64,000 nt of DNA from CAVUEG01 sp963740525. GTDB lineage: Bacteria; Actinomycetota; Actinomycetes; Propionibacteriales; Nocardioidaceae. Both the position numbers and the translations under genes were made by a program. Each line of letters begins with the position of its first letter. Position 1 is the first letter of the stretch. The stretch covers positions 372,001-436,000 of the forward strand of contig CAVUEG010000006.1 of NCBI GenBank assembly GCA_963740525.1, in the 5' to 3' direction. This document shows positions 1 through 9,936 of the stretch, one piece after another. The notes under the pieces are model-generated. The model made no database searches, was not told where the DNA came from, and saw nothing but the letters and a program-made list of their open reading frames with translations.

Positions 1-1438
1 GATGAACGTCTCGTGCGAGTCCCGTCGGCGGACCACGAGGTCCGGCCACGGGCTGCCGCCGAGAGAGGTCTGACGGTCGCGCTCGGACCAGTCGGCCTGC
101 GCCGCCTTGGCCAGGGTGCGGATGCGGGGCAGCTTGGCGTAGAGGTACCTGCCGGGACAGGCCGTCGAGGCCGCATCGCGGTGCCCGTTGATCGCCTGGA
201 ACCACCGGGAGCCGACCCACTGCTTGGTCGACGACGCGTCGACCCCGTGCAACGAGAGCTTCCAGGCGAACAGCCGGCCGTAGGCGCGGACGATGGCCGA
301 GCTGGGCTCGGTGATGTCGTAGTTGCCCAGCGCTGACATCGCGAAGGAGTACTCGTTGTAGTTGAGCGTGTGCGCGCCGACCACGGGCCGGTCCACGCCG
401 CCGTACCGGCCCTCCCAGATCCGCCCGAAGCGGTCCACGACGAAGTTGTAGCCGATGTCGGTCCAGCCGCGCGACTGGGTGTGGTAGGCGTAGATGCCGC
501 GCAGCAGGGCCGGTACCTGGTCGCGCGTGTAGTTGTTCGTGTTCACCGTGTGGTGGACGAAGCCCGCATGGACCTCGAAGTAGTGGAGGGACGAGGCTGT
601 CGCGGAGCCGCTCGTCGGCTCCCCACTGGGCACGCGAGAAGATCCGCGGCTTGGGGGTGACTCCGCTGACCAGTCCGGCCGTGTCGGTGCCCTCGGTCCC
701 CGGGTCCGTGCCCGGGTCCGTCCCGGGTCCGTGCCCGGGTCGTCCCGGGGGTCGCCGGGTCGCCGGTGCGCGCGGAGGCGAGCCGGGCGGTGTCGATGGC
801 GGGCTGCTCGCGAGTGGTCCGGGGAGTCTGCCCCGGGTCGATCACGGAGAGCTCAGGTCCGCCGGGACCTGCCCGAGGCGGTGTACGCCGTGACCTGCAC
901 CTGGTCGACGTCGCCGACCAGCAGCGGCTCGGTGCCGGGGCGTGCGTGCCGGCCCTCGGCCGAGCCCGGGTCGGGCGCGTGCTCGGAGTCGTAGTCGATT
1001 CGGTCCAGCCGGACCAGGTCCCGTCCTGCAGGGTCCGCACCGCCACGGTGATCCCGTTGTCAGGAATCGAGACTCCGTGCTTCCAGGTGAGCCCGACAGT
1101 GGCATAGCCGGAGACGGGCTCAGGGGCCGTCAGCGCGGCCATCCGCAGGCCGCCCGCCCTGGGTGCCACCCGGGCGGCACCGGCCCCGGCGGTGAGGCGC
1201 TGCAGTGAGCTCTGGTCGATGCCGGTGACCGGGTAGTTGCGGACCTTCGGGTCGACCGGGTGCGCGGCCACCAGCGCCCGTCGTGCTGGGCGTGCGTCCC
1301 GGCCTCGGGGGCCGTCGTCGACGGCCCGACGATGTCCAGCGTCACCACTCCTGCGGCCGGGGCCACCACGGCGAGCACCGTCCGAACGCCAGCAGCTGCT
1401 GGCACAGCGGTGACGAAACGGTCCTTGCTCTGGCGCAT
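1..1438 (-). CDS. PGRP-type N-acetylmuramoyl-L-alanine amidase, 3' partial, frameshifted
   Basis: Secreted zinc amidase that cleaves the bond between muramic acid and the stem peptide. The chosen ATG at 1438 opens MRQSKDRF followed by a hydrophobic signal-like stretch. The amidase core reads cleanly below about 600: VHHT (about 547-558, first zinc His), then GHRDA (about 172-187) and CPGRYLY (about 140-160) supplying His and Cys ligands. The last visible residues, PDLVVRRRDSHETF, resemble the start of an FG-GAP/VCBS repeat, so the protein continues past base 1. A Gly/Asp/Pro-rich linker is coded by a 12-base repeat at about 695-745. The reading frame changes near 1275, 1000, 880 and 600. A homologous amidase (Rv3811) lies near glf in mycobacteria, which fits this operon. 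The family is certain; the exact frame breaks are not. Confidence 0.8.
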
Positions 1439-1472
1439 ATGCGGGCTCCTGGCGGGGGAGGATTCACACGAG

Positions 1473-1496
1473 TAGCCAAGTGTCACACCAGTCACA
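1473..1496. promoter_or_regulatory. GTCACA direct repeat upstream of the amidase (possible MtrA-type site)
   Basis: GTCACA at 1482-1487 and again at 1491-1496 (9-base period), preceded by AGCCAAGT. It lies 35-58 bases upstream of the amidase start at 1438. The same string recurs before the LCP gene at 9914-9936. MtrA of actinobacteria binds paired GTCACA-like repeats and controls amidases and other wall genes; assignment here is tentative. Confidence 0.45.
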
Positions 1497-1563
1497 GGGG
1501 GGCTGGCAAGAAGTTCCTGCTAACTACAAACTTGTAATTTCTCCGGGGCCGCGCTCAGGCGTC

Positions 1564-2388
1564 TCAGCACCCGGCGCTCGGAGTCGTCCGCAGGTCAGAC
1601 ATCGGCGCCGAGGTCGTCGTCGGCGCCTCCTCGTCGTCCAGCTCGGGTCGTCGTTGTCCTGGTCGTCGTAGTTGAGGTAGTGGATGCCCTCGTCCACGGC
1701 GCCGTCGAAGCCGACTGGCCCTTCTCGAGCACGATGACCCGGTCGCACATCTTGCGCACCGAGCCGGGGGCGTGGCTGACGTAGAAGATGCGTCCGGCCG
1801 CTCGTCGCGGATCTCCTGCATCCAGTGCCATGCACTTGCTCTTGAACGGGCGGTCACCGACAGCCAGCACCTCGTCGGCCAGGAAGATGTCGGAGTCGAC
1901 GTGCACCGCGACCGCGAAGCCCAGCCGGGAGAACATGCCCGAGGAGTAGTGCGTCACCGGGGTGTCGATGAACCGCCCGATGTCGGCGAAGTCGACGATC
2001 TGGTCGAACTTCCGCTTGGTCTCGGCCTCGGTCATGCCGAGGATCGCGGCGTTGAGGAAGATGTTGTCCCGGCCGGTGAGCTGCGGGTGGAAACCGGCGC
2101 CGGTCGCGATCAGGCCGGCGATCCGGCCGCGGGTGAGCACCTGGCCGCCGTCGGGACGCATCACCCCGTTGATCAGCTTGAGCAGCGTGGACTTGCCGGA
2201 GCCGTTGAGCCCCATCAGGCCGATCGACTCGCCCTGCTCGACCTTGAAGCGAGACGTCGTCGAGCGCCAGGAAGCAGTTGCTGATCTCCTGACGTCGCAG
2301 CATCGCGATCGACATCTGCTTGATCGTGCGGTGGTAGCGCATCGTGAACTTCTTGCGAGACGTTCTCGACGACGATGGACTCGCTCAT
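1564..2388 (-). CDS. ABC exporter ATP-binding protein (Wzt/RfbE type), frameshifted
   Basis: ATPase of a polysaccharide/galactan exporter. The ATG at 2388 (MSESIVVENVS) overlaps the stop of the permease gene as TGATG, so the two are translationally coupled. Walker A GLNGSGKST, signature YSSGMFSRLGF and Walker B DIFLADEVLAVGD are all present; the spacing and the YSSGM signature are typical of Wzt/TagH ATPases. The tail DDEEAPTTTSAPMSDL is acidic and short, so there is no large C-terminal sugar-binding domain. The frame shifts near 2350, 2255, 1820, 1720 and 1640; rejoining the pieces gives about 275 residues, the usual family length. Likely partner: the Wzm-like permease immediately upstream. 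Substrate (galactan) is inferred from glf and glfT2 in the same operon. Confidence 0.82.
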
Positions 2389-3274
2389 CAGAGACGCTCC
2401 GGGAACTTGTTCTCGAGTCGGTTGAACACCATCTGGGCGACGACGGGAGCAGCGACCAGCGATGCCGAGCATCCACGAAACCGCGGGTGAACAGGTCGTG
2501 GGGCATGTCCTCACGGATGGTGAGCGCCGGGTTCGTCGGTGGTGCCGACCCAGAAGCAGCGCTGGATCAGCAGCACCGCCTCGGCGATCGGGTTGGCGAG
2601 GTAGATCTGCACGTTGCCGGCACCGAACCGCTCGGCGACCTTGCTGTAGGGGTAGATCATCGGCACCATGAAGTGGATGAACGTGGTCAGCGTGCTGCAC
2701 GATGTTCTGGAAGTCGCGGAAGAACACGTTGGCCGCGCTGAAGAGCAGCGCGAGCGCCGTACCGAAGACGCCGATGATCAGGAAGCCCAGCGCCCCGGCC
2801 GCGATGCCGACCGGGTCGGGTGTCCAGCCGACCGCGTACGCAGGCGACCGTCAGGATCAGCATCTGCGGGAACGTGTGGTACGCCGAGACCAGCATCGAG
2901 GCGACCGGGAACATCTCCCGCGGCATCGCCATCTTCTTCACCAGCGCCTTGTTCCGCACGATCGAGCGGGTGCCGGCGGTGAACGTCTCGGTGAAGTAGT
3001 GCGACGAAGACCAGGCCGCAGAACAGGTGGATCGCGAAGTACTGCGACGTTCTGGTGCAGGTTCAGGATGATGCCCGATGACGAAGAAGTACATCAGGAA
3101 CCGGACCGCGGGCTGCACGTAGGACCAGAGCATGCCCAGGACCGAGCCCTGGTAGCGCGCGCTCAGCTCGCGACGCACCAGCAGCTTGAGCAGGTAGCGG
3201 CGCCGGAAGACCTCGAGCAGCCCGCCCTGCGCCGACGGGGGCGTCAGAGGGGGGACCTCAGCGACCGAGTCCAC
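2388..3274 (-). CDS. ABC exporter permease (Wzm/RfbD/TagG type), frameshifted
   Basis: Integral membrane subunit of the polysaccharide exporter. GTG start at 3274 (VDSVAEVPPLTPPSAQGG), 12 bases after the GlfT2 stop. The N-terminal LLVRRELSARYQGSVLGMLW is the hallmark of ABC2-type O-antigen/teichoic acid permeases, followed by about six membrane segments such as FPQMLILTVAC. At least six single-base frame changes (about 3075, 3045, 3005, 2845, 2700 and 2465) break it; the pieces sum to about 295 residues, a normal length. The stop overlaps the ATPase start. The closest named relative by context is mycobacterial Rv3783, which exports the lipid-linked galactan. Confidence 0.8.
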
Positions 3275-3286
3275 GATGGCGGCGGG

Positions 3287-5336
3287 TCACTTCTGGTCCC
3301 GGCTCGGGACCGAGGCCTCGAAGGTCTTCTCCCACGTGCTCCGGCGACGTGACTCAGCCAGGGCGTCGCGGTACTCGCGCGAAAGGCGGCCCAGTCCTTG
3401 CGAAGCCGGCGGTGGATGTCCACGGTCTTCTTCAGGAGGTCCTGGAACTTCTGCGGGTCCCGCTTGTAGAGCGCGGCCGACGTGCCGTCCGGCATCGAGA
3501 CCACCGCCGAGTCGTAGCGCGAGATGCGGTACCACTTGGCGTCCTGGGCGGGGATCTCCGCCTCCGGGTGCTTCTTCGACATCGGGCGCGGCTTGCGCAG
3601 CTGCCGCAGCGGCTGGCGTGATCGCCATCAGCGTCGCCTGCCGGCCGGTCGGGATGCCGCCGCCGTCGCGGCCCTTGCGGGGCAGCTTGGTGCGGACCAC
3701 GTCCGGGAAGGCGTCGGGGTCCGACTTGAGCTGCGCATCGGTGAACTGGGCCGCCAGCTGACGGACCTCGGGCAGCTTCGTGCCGAGCTCGTCGTGCAGC
3801 CGGCCCGGGCCCGCGAGGACGTCCTCGAGCGCCTGGTGCCGCAGCTCCACGGTGGAGTACTGCATCGACACCAGGTGCTTGATCTGGTGGTTGAAGCTCT
3901 CGGTGATCAGTCGACCACCCCTGGGGTACTTGGAGTGGAGCAGCGCCGCGATGAAGCCGGTTGCGCTGGTGGAAGTAGGACTGCCAGTCCAGCGCGTCGT
4001 TCTTGTCCGTCCACGGCACGTGCCAGACCGCGGCACCGGGAAGGGTCACCGTCGGGTAGCCGGCGTCCTTGGCGCGGAGGCCGTACTCGCTGTCGTCCCA
4101 CTTGAGGAACAGCGGCAGCGAGAGCCCGATCTCGCGGATCACGTCGGTGGGGATCAGGCACATGAACCAGCCGTTGTAGTCCACGTCGACGCGGGAGTGC
4201 AGCCAGCGGGCGGACCGCAGGTTGCGCGAGCCCAGGTCCCAGTCGGTGAAGACACCGGGTGCGGGGCCCCACCAGAAGGTGTAGGGCTGGACCTTCTCGC
4301 CGAAGCTGTGCAGCCGGGCCTTGGCGAACAGGCTGAACATGTGGCCGCCGACGATCGTCGGTCGGCGGGAGAGGTCCGCGAAGGTGAGAGCCCGGATGAT
4401 GCCCTCGGTCTCGCACTCGACGTCGTCGTCGAGCATCAGGGCGTACGTCGAGCGGTTCGCCTGCAGGGTCTCGTACTGGGCCCGGGCGAACCCTCCCGAG
4501 CCACCGATGTTCCCCTGGTCGATGATCCGGAGCTTGTCGCCGAGCTCCTTCTGCGCCTCGGGGAAGAACTCGGAGTCGACGACGAGCTCCTTGCCCTGCT
4601 CCATGACCAGCACCTCGTCGAGATACTCCTGGAGGAGCTCGTCCTCGCCGAGCTGGACGAGCAGCTTTGCGCAGAAGTCCTGCCGGTTCATCGTCGTGAT
4701 GCCGATGGTCACGCTGCCGTGCTGGGCGCGCTCCTCCGGCACCGAGGCAGTCCACTCGGCTCCCTCGACGACCGCGTCCTCGTCGGCCGCGACCACGTCG
4801 TACCAGTACCAGCCGCCGTCGACGAAGGGCTTGAGCGGGAGCTCGAAGGAGAACTCACCCGAGGTGCCCTCGGTCGTGGCGGAGTCGACCCGCTGCGAAC
4901 GGCCGTTGGCCAGCGACCGGTAGACGGTCACCGTGGCCCCGTGGCCGGAGAGCCGAACGGTGAGGGTCACGTCGGTGACCACGGTCCACTTGCGCCAGTA
5001 GCTGGCCGGGAAGGCGTTGAAGTAGGAGCCGAACGAGAGCTTCTCCCCTGACTTGACCCGCATCGCGGTCCGGGACTCGATCTGGTCTGGGTGGATCGCG
5101 GCGCCGGTGCCCACCGCCTGCCTCATCACCAGGGCGTTGAGCTCCTGGGCGTTCTTGTTGGTGCCGACCTCGTACTTGTCGGCATCGAGCACCAGCGGGT
5201 CCGGGTCGACGTACAGGCGGATCACGTCGGTGTCCCGGTTCGAGGGCAGGATCTGCCGCTGCAGGAGTCTGGTGGTGGTCTGGCCGGTCTCGGGGCCGGT
5301 CATGCCGGCCTGCTCGGTGGCTCTGTGCTTGCTCAC
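3287..5336 (-). CDS. glfT2: Galactofuranosyltransferase, GlfT2 family (C-terminus frameshifted)
   Basis: Processive GT2/GT-A enzyme that polymerises galactofuranose from UDP-Galf onto a polyprenyl-linked acceptor at the cytoplasmic membrane face. GTG at 5336 overlaps the glf stop (GTGA). Order: N-terminal beta-sandwich (about 30-200), GT-A core with NIGGSGGFARAQYE and the metal-binding DDD (303-305), a catalytic-base motif WDDSEYG (413-419), the WHVPW histidine (439), then a helical C-terminal part. The first 460 residues are one frame; changes near 3960, 3610 and 3375 split the rest, which still continues as sensible sequence to a TGA at 3287. Restored length is about 680, against 637 in Mycobacterium tuberculosis GlfT2. 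Recognition is strong. Confidence 0.9.
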
Positions 5337-6508
5337 TCGTCCACTCCTCCGCTCAGCAGCGTCTCGCCGTCGGCGAAGTGCGGCTTGAGCTTGTTCTCGA
5401 ACATGGTCAGCGCGGACCCGATGGCCATGTGCATGTCGAGGTACTTGTAGGTCCCCAGCCGTCCACCGAAGAGCACCATCGGCTCCTTCTTGGCGAGCTC
5501 GCGGTACTTGAGGAGCTTCTCGCGGTCCTCGGCGGTGTTGATCGGGTAGTACGGCTCGTCCTCGGGCTCCGCGGTGCGGGAGTACTCGTGGACGATCACC
5601 GTCTTGCCGGGCAGATAGGTCCGCTCCGGGTGGAAGTGCTTGAACTCGTGGATCCGGGTGTACGGCACGTCCTGGTCGTTGTAGTTCATCACCGAGGTGC
5701 CCTGGAAGTCGTCGACCTCCACGACCTCGGCGTCAAGGTCGACCGTGCGCCAGGACAGCCGTCCCTCACAGTTGCCGAAGTACTCGTCGACCGGCCCGGT
5801 GTAGACGATCGGGACCTTGCCCTTGAACTCCTCCGCGACATCGAAGAAGTCGGTCTCGAGTCGTACCTCGATGTTGGGGTGGTCGGCCATCCGCTTCAAC
5901 CAGGCGGTGTAGCCGTCGACCGGGAGGCCTTCGTACTTGTCGTTGAAGTACCGGTTGTCGAAGTTGTAGCGCACCGGGAGCCTGGTGATGATGTCGGCGC
6001 TGAGGTGCTTGGGGTCGGTCTGCCACTGCTTGGCCGTGTAGCCCTTGACGAAGGCCTCGTAGAGGGGCCGGCCGATCAGGCTGATCGCCTTCTCCTCGAG
6101 GTTCGAGGCGTCCTCGGTGGCGAACTCGCTGGCCTGCTCGGCGATCAGCTCCCGCGCCTCGTCCGGGGTGTGGGACTTCCCGAAGAACGAGTTGATCAGC
6201 GCGAGGTTCATCGGGAACGAGTAGACCTGTCCCTGGTACTTCGCGAAGACCCGGTGCTGGTACGACGTGAAGTCGGTGAACCGGTTGACGTACTCCCACA
6301 CCTTCTCGTTCGAGGTGTGGAACAGGTGCGCGCCGTAGACGTGCACCTCGATCCCGGTCTCGGGTTCCGGCTCGCTGTAGGCGTTGCCACCGATGTGGTG
6401 GCGCCGTTCGAGCACGAGCACATTGAGCCCGAGCTCGTTGGCACAGCGTTCAGCGATCGTCAGGCCGAAGAATCCGGAGCCGACGACGACAAGGTCAGCG
6501 TTCAACAC
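5333..6508 (-). CDS. glf: UDP-galactopyranose mutase
   Basis: FAD enzyme that interconverts UDP-galactopyranose and UDP-galactofuranose, supplying donor to the neighbouring GlfT2. The 391-residue length matches the family. Seen: dinucleotide fold VVGSGFFGLTIAE at the N-terminus, RRHHIGGNAYSE, the signature HVYGAHLFHTSNEKVW, YSFPMNLALINSFFG, and near the end GRLGTYKYLDMHMAIGSAL. The start is GTG at 6508; the following TTG is an alternative. The 3' end overlaps glfT2 by 4 bases. No frame break is seen, in contrast to the genes downstream. Confidence 0.96.
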   Translation of the reverse strand: MLNADLVVVGSGFFGLTIAERCANELGLNVLVLERRHHIGGNAYSEPEPETGIEVHVYGAHLFHTSNEKVWEYVNRFTDFTSYQHRVFAKYQGQVYSFPMNLALINSFFGKSHTPDEARELIAEQASEFATEDASNLEEKAISLIGRPLYEAFVKGYTAKQWQTDPKHLSADIITRLPVRYNFDNRYFNDKYEGLPVDGYTAWLKRMADHPNIEVRLETDFFDVAEEFKGKVPIVYTGPVDEYFGNCEGRLSWRTVDLDAEVVEVDDFQGTSVMNYNDQDVPYTRIHEFKHFHPERTYLPGKTVIVHEYSRTAEPEDEPYYPINTAEDREKLLKYRELAKKEPMVLFGGRLGTYKYLDMHMAIGSALTMFENKLKPHFADGETLLSGGVDE

Positions 6509-6532
6509 AACACTCCTGGGTCGAGGCGAGGG

Positions 6533-7458
6533 TCAGTCTAGCGACGGCGAGGCAGGCCCCGAGCCTGCCCCGAGCGGGACGTGGCGCATCCCACGTGCTG
6601 CCGAGATGGCGCGGAGCACGTTTCTGGCCTCCGGCTCCCCCCGCGCAGGGGCGAGACCAGGACCACGGCGAGCGTGATCAGGTACGGCTTGAGCCGGACC
6701 AGGACGTTCTCGCCGTACCTGAAGTGCACCGCGAACAGGTTGCGGTACATGTAGAAGCCCTTCCAGGTGTCCAGGGCGTGCTGCTGGTCGAAGTCCAGCT
6801 GGCGGACCAGCACCGCGTCGCGCAGCCCGAGGATCGTGAACCCCGCCCGCCTGGCCCTGATCGCGAAGTCGCAGTCGTCGTAGAAGATGAAGAACGACGG
6901 GTCGGGCAGACCGATCGCGTCGACCACCCGCCGATGGACCATGAACCCCTCGAACGCGACGTTCTCGAGGACGACCTCGGGTGGCATCTCGGCCCTGCTC
7001 CGCCACCGTTGGTCGACCGACTCGCGCTTGGGGCGTACGGCGAGCGGGTTGGCGAGGTCGAAGGTGAGCGCGGACTTCTCCACCAACGCCCCGCGCGAGT
7101 CCTCCCGCACGGCCATCAGCGCTGGTCCGGGATGGTCGAGCAGGACCGCGAGGCAGTCGGGGGCGGCGACGACGTCGTCGTCCATCAGCCAGATCCGGTC
7201 GTAGCCGGCCTCATGGGCGACCTGCATGCCCAGGTGGAAGCCACCCGCTCCGCCGAGGTTCTCGGTGCTGTGGATGGCGTGCAGCGGCAGGTCCGTGCGG
7301 GCCTCGAGCACGGCACGGGTGGCGTCCGTGCTCGCGTTGTCGACCACGTAGACCGCATCGGGAGGCGCCGTCTGGCGTGACAGCCCGTCGAGACAGCCGG
7401 TGAGCAGCTCGGCCCGGTTGAAGGTGACGATGACGACGGCGACGCTGTCGCGGCTCAC
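6533..7458 (-). CDS. GT2 glycosyltransferase, galactofuranosyl/rhamnosyl type (3' frameshift)
   Basis: GT-A fold transferase with VVIVTFNRAELL at the start, VVDNASTDATR, ENLGGAGGFHLGM and the metal motif WLMDDD, then FFIFYDDCDFAIRARRAG as acceptor/base region. It is similar in architecture to the next gene and to GlfT1. The start overlaps the stop of the upstream GT gene by 4 bases. Near 6635-6650 a run of six C's appears to shift the frame: as read, the gene stops at 6538, but the alternative frame gives PEARNVLRAISAARGMRH and stops at 6533, which looks more native. Probably adds an early sugar of the galactan linker or primer; the exact donor is unknown. Confidence 0.82.
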
Positions 7459-8387
7459 CGGAGGTACCTCTGGTGACCCGTGAAGTCCCCACGGAAACCG
7501 TCCCGCATGGCGCGGAGGCTCATCCGCAGCCGGCCCAGGTCACGCCGGGTGAAGAGGTAGAACCAGACGGTCTTGACCAGGAACGCGAGGACCGCGACCC
7601 GTCCGCGGTAGGTCCGCAGGTTCACCACGTTGTTGCGGCACATGCAGTAGTGCTTGAGGTCCGACGGCGTGTGGTTGTACGTCGTACGGCCCCACATCAG
7701 CGGCGTGCCGAGATCATCGGTGGACGGGTGCAGGAACCGTGCGTCGACCACCGTCGCCACCCGAGCCCCGGCCGCGCGGGCACGCCAGAGGTACTCCACG
7801 TCGTCGCCCCAGATGAAGAACTCCGCGCGCGGCAGCCCGATCCGCTCCACGAGCTCGCGGGTGACGAGCACGCCGTTGAACGGGATCACCACGTCCGGGA
7901 GCAGGCCGGAGGGTGCCGCCGCCTCGAGGGCCGCGACGGACGGCAGGAACGTCGAGCGGCCGGGCACCCGGATCGGGAAGCACAGCCGGCCGGTCTCGTC
8001 CTGCGAGACCACGGCCGGGCCGATGAAGTCATGGGTGGTGATGTGCGGCAGCAGCAGCTCGAGGCAGTCGGGCACGGGGGTCCCGTCGTCGTCCATCAGC
8101 CAGACCAGGTCCGCGCCACGGTCGAGCGCCTCGGCCAGACCGGTGTGGAACCCGCCCGCGCCGCCGGTGTTCTCGGTGAGCTCCAGCACGGTCAGCTTGG
8201 TGGCCGTCTCCAGCGCGGCCAGAGCCTGCGAGGTCCCGTCCGTCGAGGCGTTGTCGACGACGACGATCTCGTCCGGGACCACCCGCCCGGAGTCCAGCGT
8301 CAGGACCAGCCGGGTGACGAGGTCACGCCGGTTGAACGTGACGACGACCGCGACGATGCGCGGAGTCTCGCTCCTGGGCTCGGGCAC
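7455..8387 (-). CDS. GT2 glycosyltransferase, GlfT1-like
   Basis: A 310-residue GT-A enzyme: VAVVVTFNRRDLV, VVDNASTDGTSQ, ENTGGAGGFHTGL, WLMDDDGTPVPD (donor/metal site) and FFIWGDDVEYLWRARAAG. Its length and motif order match the initiating galactofuranosyltransferase GlfT1 (Rv3782, 304 residues), which is encoded beside the exporter genes in mycobacteria. GTG start at 8387. The C-terminal basic amphipathic helix (LVKTVWFYLFTRRDLGRLRMSL) suggests membrane association. Overlaps the following GT gene, indicating one operon. A rhamnosyl activity cannot be excluded. Confidence 0.85.
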   Translation of the reverse strand: MPEPRSETPRIVAVVVTFNRRDLVTRLVLTLDSGRVVPDEIVVVDNASTDGTSQALAALETATKLTVLELTENTGGAGGFHTGLAEALDRGADLVWLMDDDGTPVPDCLELLLPHITTHDFIGPAVVSQDETGRLCFPIRVPGRSTFLPSVAALEAAAPSGLLPDVVIPFNGVLVTRELVERIGLPRAEFFIWGDDVEYLWRARAAGARVATVVDARFLHPSTDDLGTPLMWGRTTYNHTPSDLKHYCMCRNNVVNLRTYRGRVAVLAFLVKTVWFYLFTRRDLGRLRMSLRAMRDGFRGDFTGHQRYLR

Positions 8388-8434
8388 GCAGTGACCCTAC
8401 CGACCGTCGTACCGAGGACCGGCGGGCCGGGGGG

Positions 8435-9886
8435 TCAGCACGCAGACGACAGGTCGGCGGCCTGGTTCGCCGCGTAGCCGTCGTGGATGTTGCCCACCGA
8501 AGCGCCGGTGGTCTCCTTCTGTGCCCTGCTGAAGGACCGGTGCTTGCCCTTCCCCGCAGGCGCGGCGCCGCTCTCGGATCGGGAGATCGCCGCCTGGACC
8601 TTGGCCCGGATCAGGTCGAGGTCCGGCGCTGCGGTGTTGATCATCGGCGGCACCAGCGAGAGCGTGGCGACCGGCTTCGAGCGCGCCTTGAGCGCCAGCT
8701 GCATGAACCGGTCGAGCTCCGAGGCCGGCAGGTTCGTCGAGATCAGGTCCTCGCTGGCCTTCGCGATGGACTCGAACTTCAGCACCACGGTCTTCGGGCT
8801 GAGCTGCTCGAGCATCGCGTTCATGACGCACTTCTGCCGAGCCATCCGCGAGTAGTCGTCGGCGGCCTCACGCGAGCGTGCGAACCACAGCGTCTCGAAG
8901 CCGTTGAGCTTGCGTACGCCGGGCCGGATGTAGCCGGTGACGTCCGAGCCCAGGCCACCCACGGGGATCGGCGCCCGCACGTTGAGGGTGAGGCCGCCGA
9001 CCGCGTTCACCAGGTTCTTGAAACCTTGGAGGTTGACCATCGCGTAGTAGTTGATGTCCAGGCCGGTGATCCCCTCGACGGCCTCCGTGGTCGCCTCGAC
9101 ACCGGCGTTCGCCGACTTCGGGAAGAGGGCGGCGTGGTCGGCCGCCCAGGTGGCCAGGGAGTTGAGGTAGCAGTCGTCGCAGTCGTAGCCGTCCGGGTAC
9201 TGCTCGGCCATGACCGAGCCGGGCTTGAACCGGAAGTTCGTCATGTTGCGCGGCAGCCCGACCAGCACGGTCTTGCCGGTCTCGGCGTCGATGCTGGCCA
9301 CATTGAGGCTGTCGGGGCGCAGACCCCAGCGGCCGGCTCCGGAGTCTCCTCCGAGCAGCAGGATGTTGAACCGGCCGTGGTGCGAGTCGGTCACCGTGTG
9401 GCTGCTGAACATCGCGGCGATGAAGTCCTTCTGCACCGAGACCACGTGCGAGGCGAAGAGCAGGCTGCCGGCGACCGAGAAGCAGAGGAAGCCGTTGAGC
9501 CCGACCATCGCGAGCCGCTGCCGCTGCATCAGGCCGAGAGGCTGGCCGAGCCGCCAGGCGTCCATGAACAGCAGCGCCCACCCGACCGCGAGGGCCATCA
9601 GCACGAAGCGGAGCAGGCCCAGCACCACGGTGTTGCTCAGCAGCCAGAAGACGAAGCTCGGCGAGAGCCACCCGACGAACAGCAGGAGGCCGACGGTGCC
9701 GATGACGCCCAGCCAGACGCGCAGCGCGATCCGGCCGACCTCCCGGCGACCGGCCACGAGCTGCGCGGAGCCGGGCACGACGAACGTCATCAGCACGAGC
9801 GTGATCGCCCGTCGGAACCTGACCCGACTCTCGTCGCGGCGACTGGTCCGGCGGTCGAGCGACCCGGGGGAAGGAACGGGTGGCAT
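8435..9886 (-). CDS. LytR-CpsA-Psr (LCP) family glycopolymer transferase, multi-membrane-segment form
   Basis: LCP proteins move polyprenyl-linked glycopolymers onto peptidoglycan outside the membrane. The domain is clear: FNILLLGGDSGAGRWGLRPD, then DAETGKTVLVGLPRNM, INYYAMVNLQGFKNLVNAVGG, and LNGFETLWFARSREAADDYSRMARQ with the conserved arginines. The ATG at 9886 was chosen because GAGAGG lies 8 bases upstream; an ATG at 9943 has no such site. Unlike the usual single anchor, about four hydrophobic segments (roughly residues 25-175) precede the domain, the first with PGSAQLVAGRREVGR, a TM2-like motif. It heads the galactan operon, so attachment of that polymer is the likely role. Confidence 0.9.
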   Translation of the reverse strand: MPPVPSPGSLDRRTSRRDESRVRFRRAITLVLMTFVVPGSAQLVAGRREVGRIALRVWLGVIGTVGLLLFVGWLSPSFVFWLLSNTVVLGLLRFVLMALAVGWALLFMDAWRLGQPLGLMQRQRLAMVGLNGFLCFSVAGSLLFASHVVSVQKDFIAAMFSSHTVTDSHHGRFNILLLGGDSGAGRWGLRPDSLNVASIDAETGKTVLVGLPRNMTNFRFKPGSVMAEQYPDGYDCDDCYLNSLATWAADHAALFPKSANAGVEATTEAVEGITGLDINYYAMVNLQGFKNLVNAVGGLTLNVRAPIPVGGLGSDVTGYIRPGVRKLNGFETLWFARSREAADDYSRMARQKCVMNAMLEQLSPKTVVLKFESIAKASEDLISTNLPASELDRFMQLALKARSKPVATLSLVPPMINTAAPDLDLIRAKVQAAISRSESGAAPAGKGKHRSFSRAQKETTGASVGNIHDGYAANQAADLSSAC

Positions 9887-9913
9887 CGAGGTGGCCTCTC
9901 TGAGCGGCAGTGC

Positions 9914-9936
9914 CAGCCAAGTATCACCAGTCACAC
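9914..9936. promoter_or_regulatory. Upstream motif shared with the amidase gene (possible MtrA-type site)
   Basis: AGCCAAGTATCACCAGTCACA upstream of the LCP gene at 9886 matches AGCCAAGTGTCACACCAGTC... upstream of the amidase at 1473-1496, apart from a two-base difference in spacing. GTCACA-type direct repeats are the reported target of the cell-wall regulator MtrA in mycobacteria. The match to MtrA is an inference. Confidence 0.4.

Noticed and set aside
1564..3960. Programmed frameshifting in the exporter and GlfT2 genes
   Set aside because: Too many breaks at unrelated sites and no slippery sequence with downstream structure; indel errors explain them better.
5378..6541. 387-codon plus-strand frame opposite glf
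   Set aside because: Shadow of glf; Val/Leu/Gly-rich with no fold.
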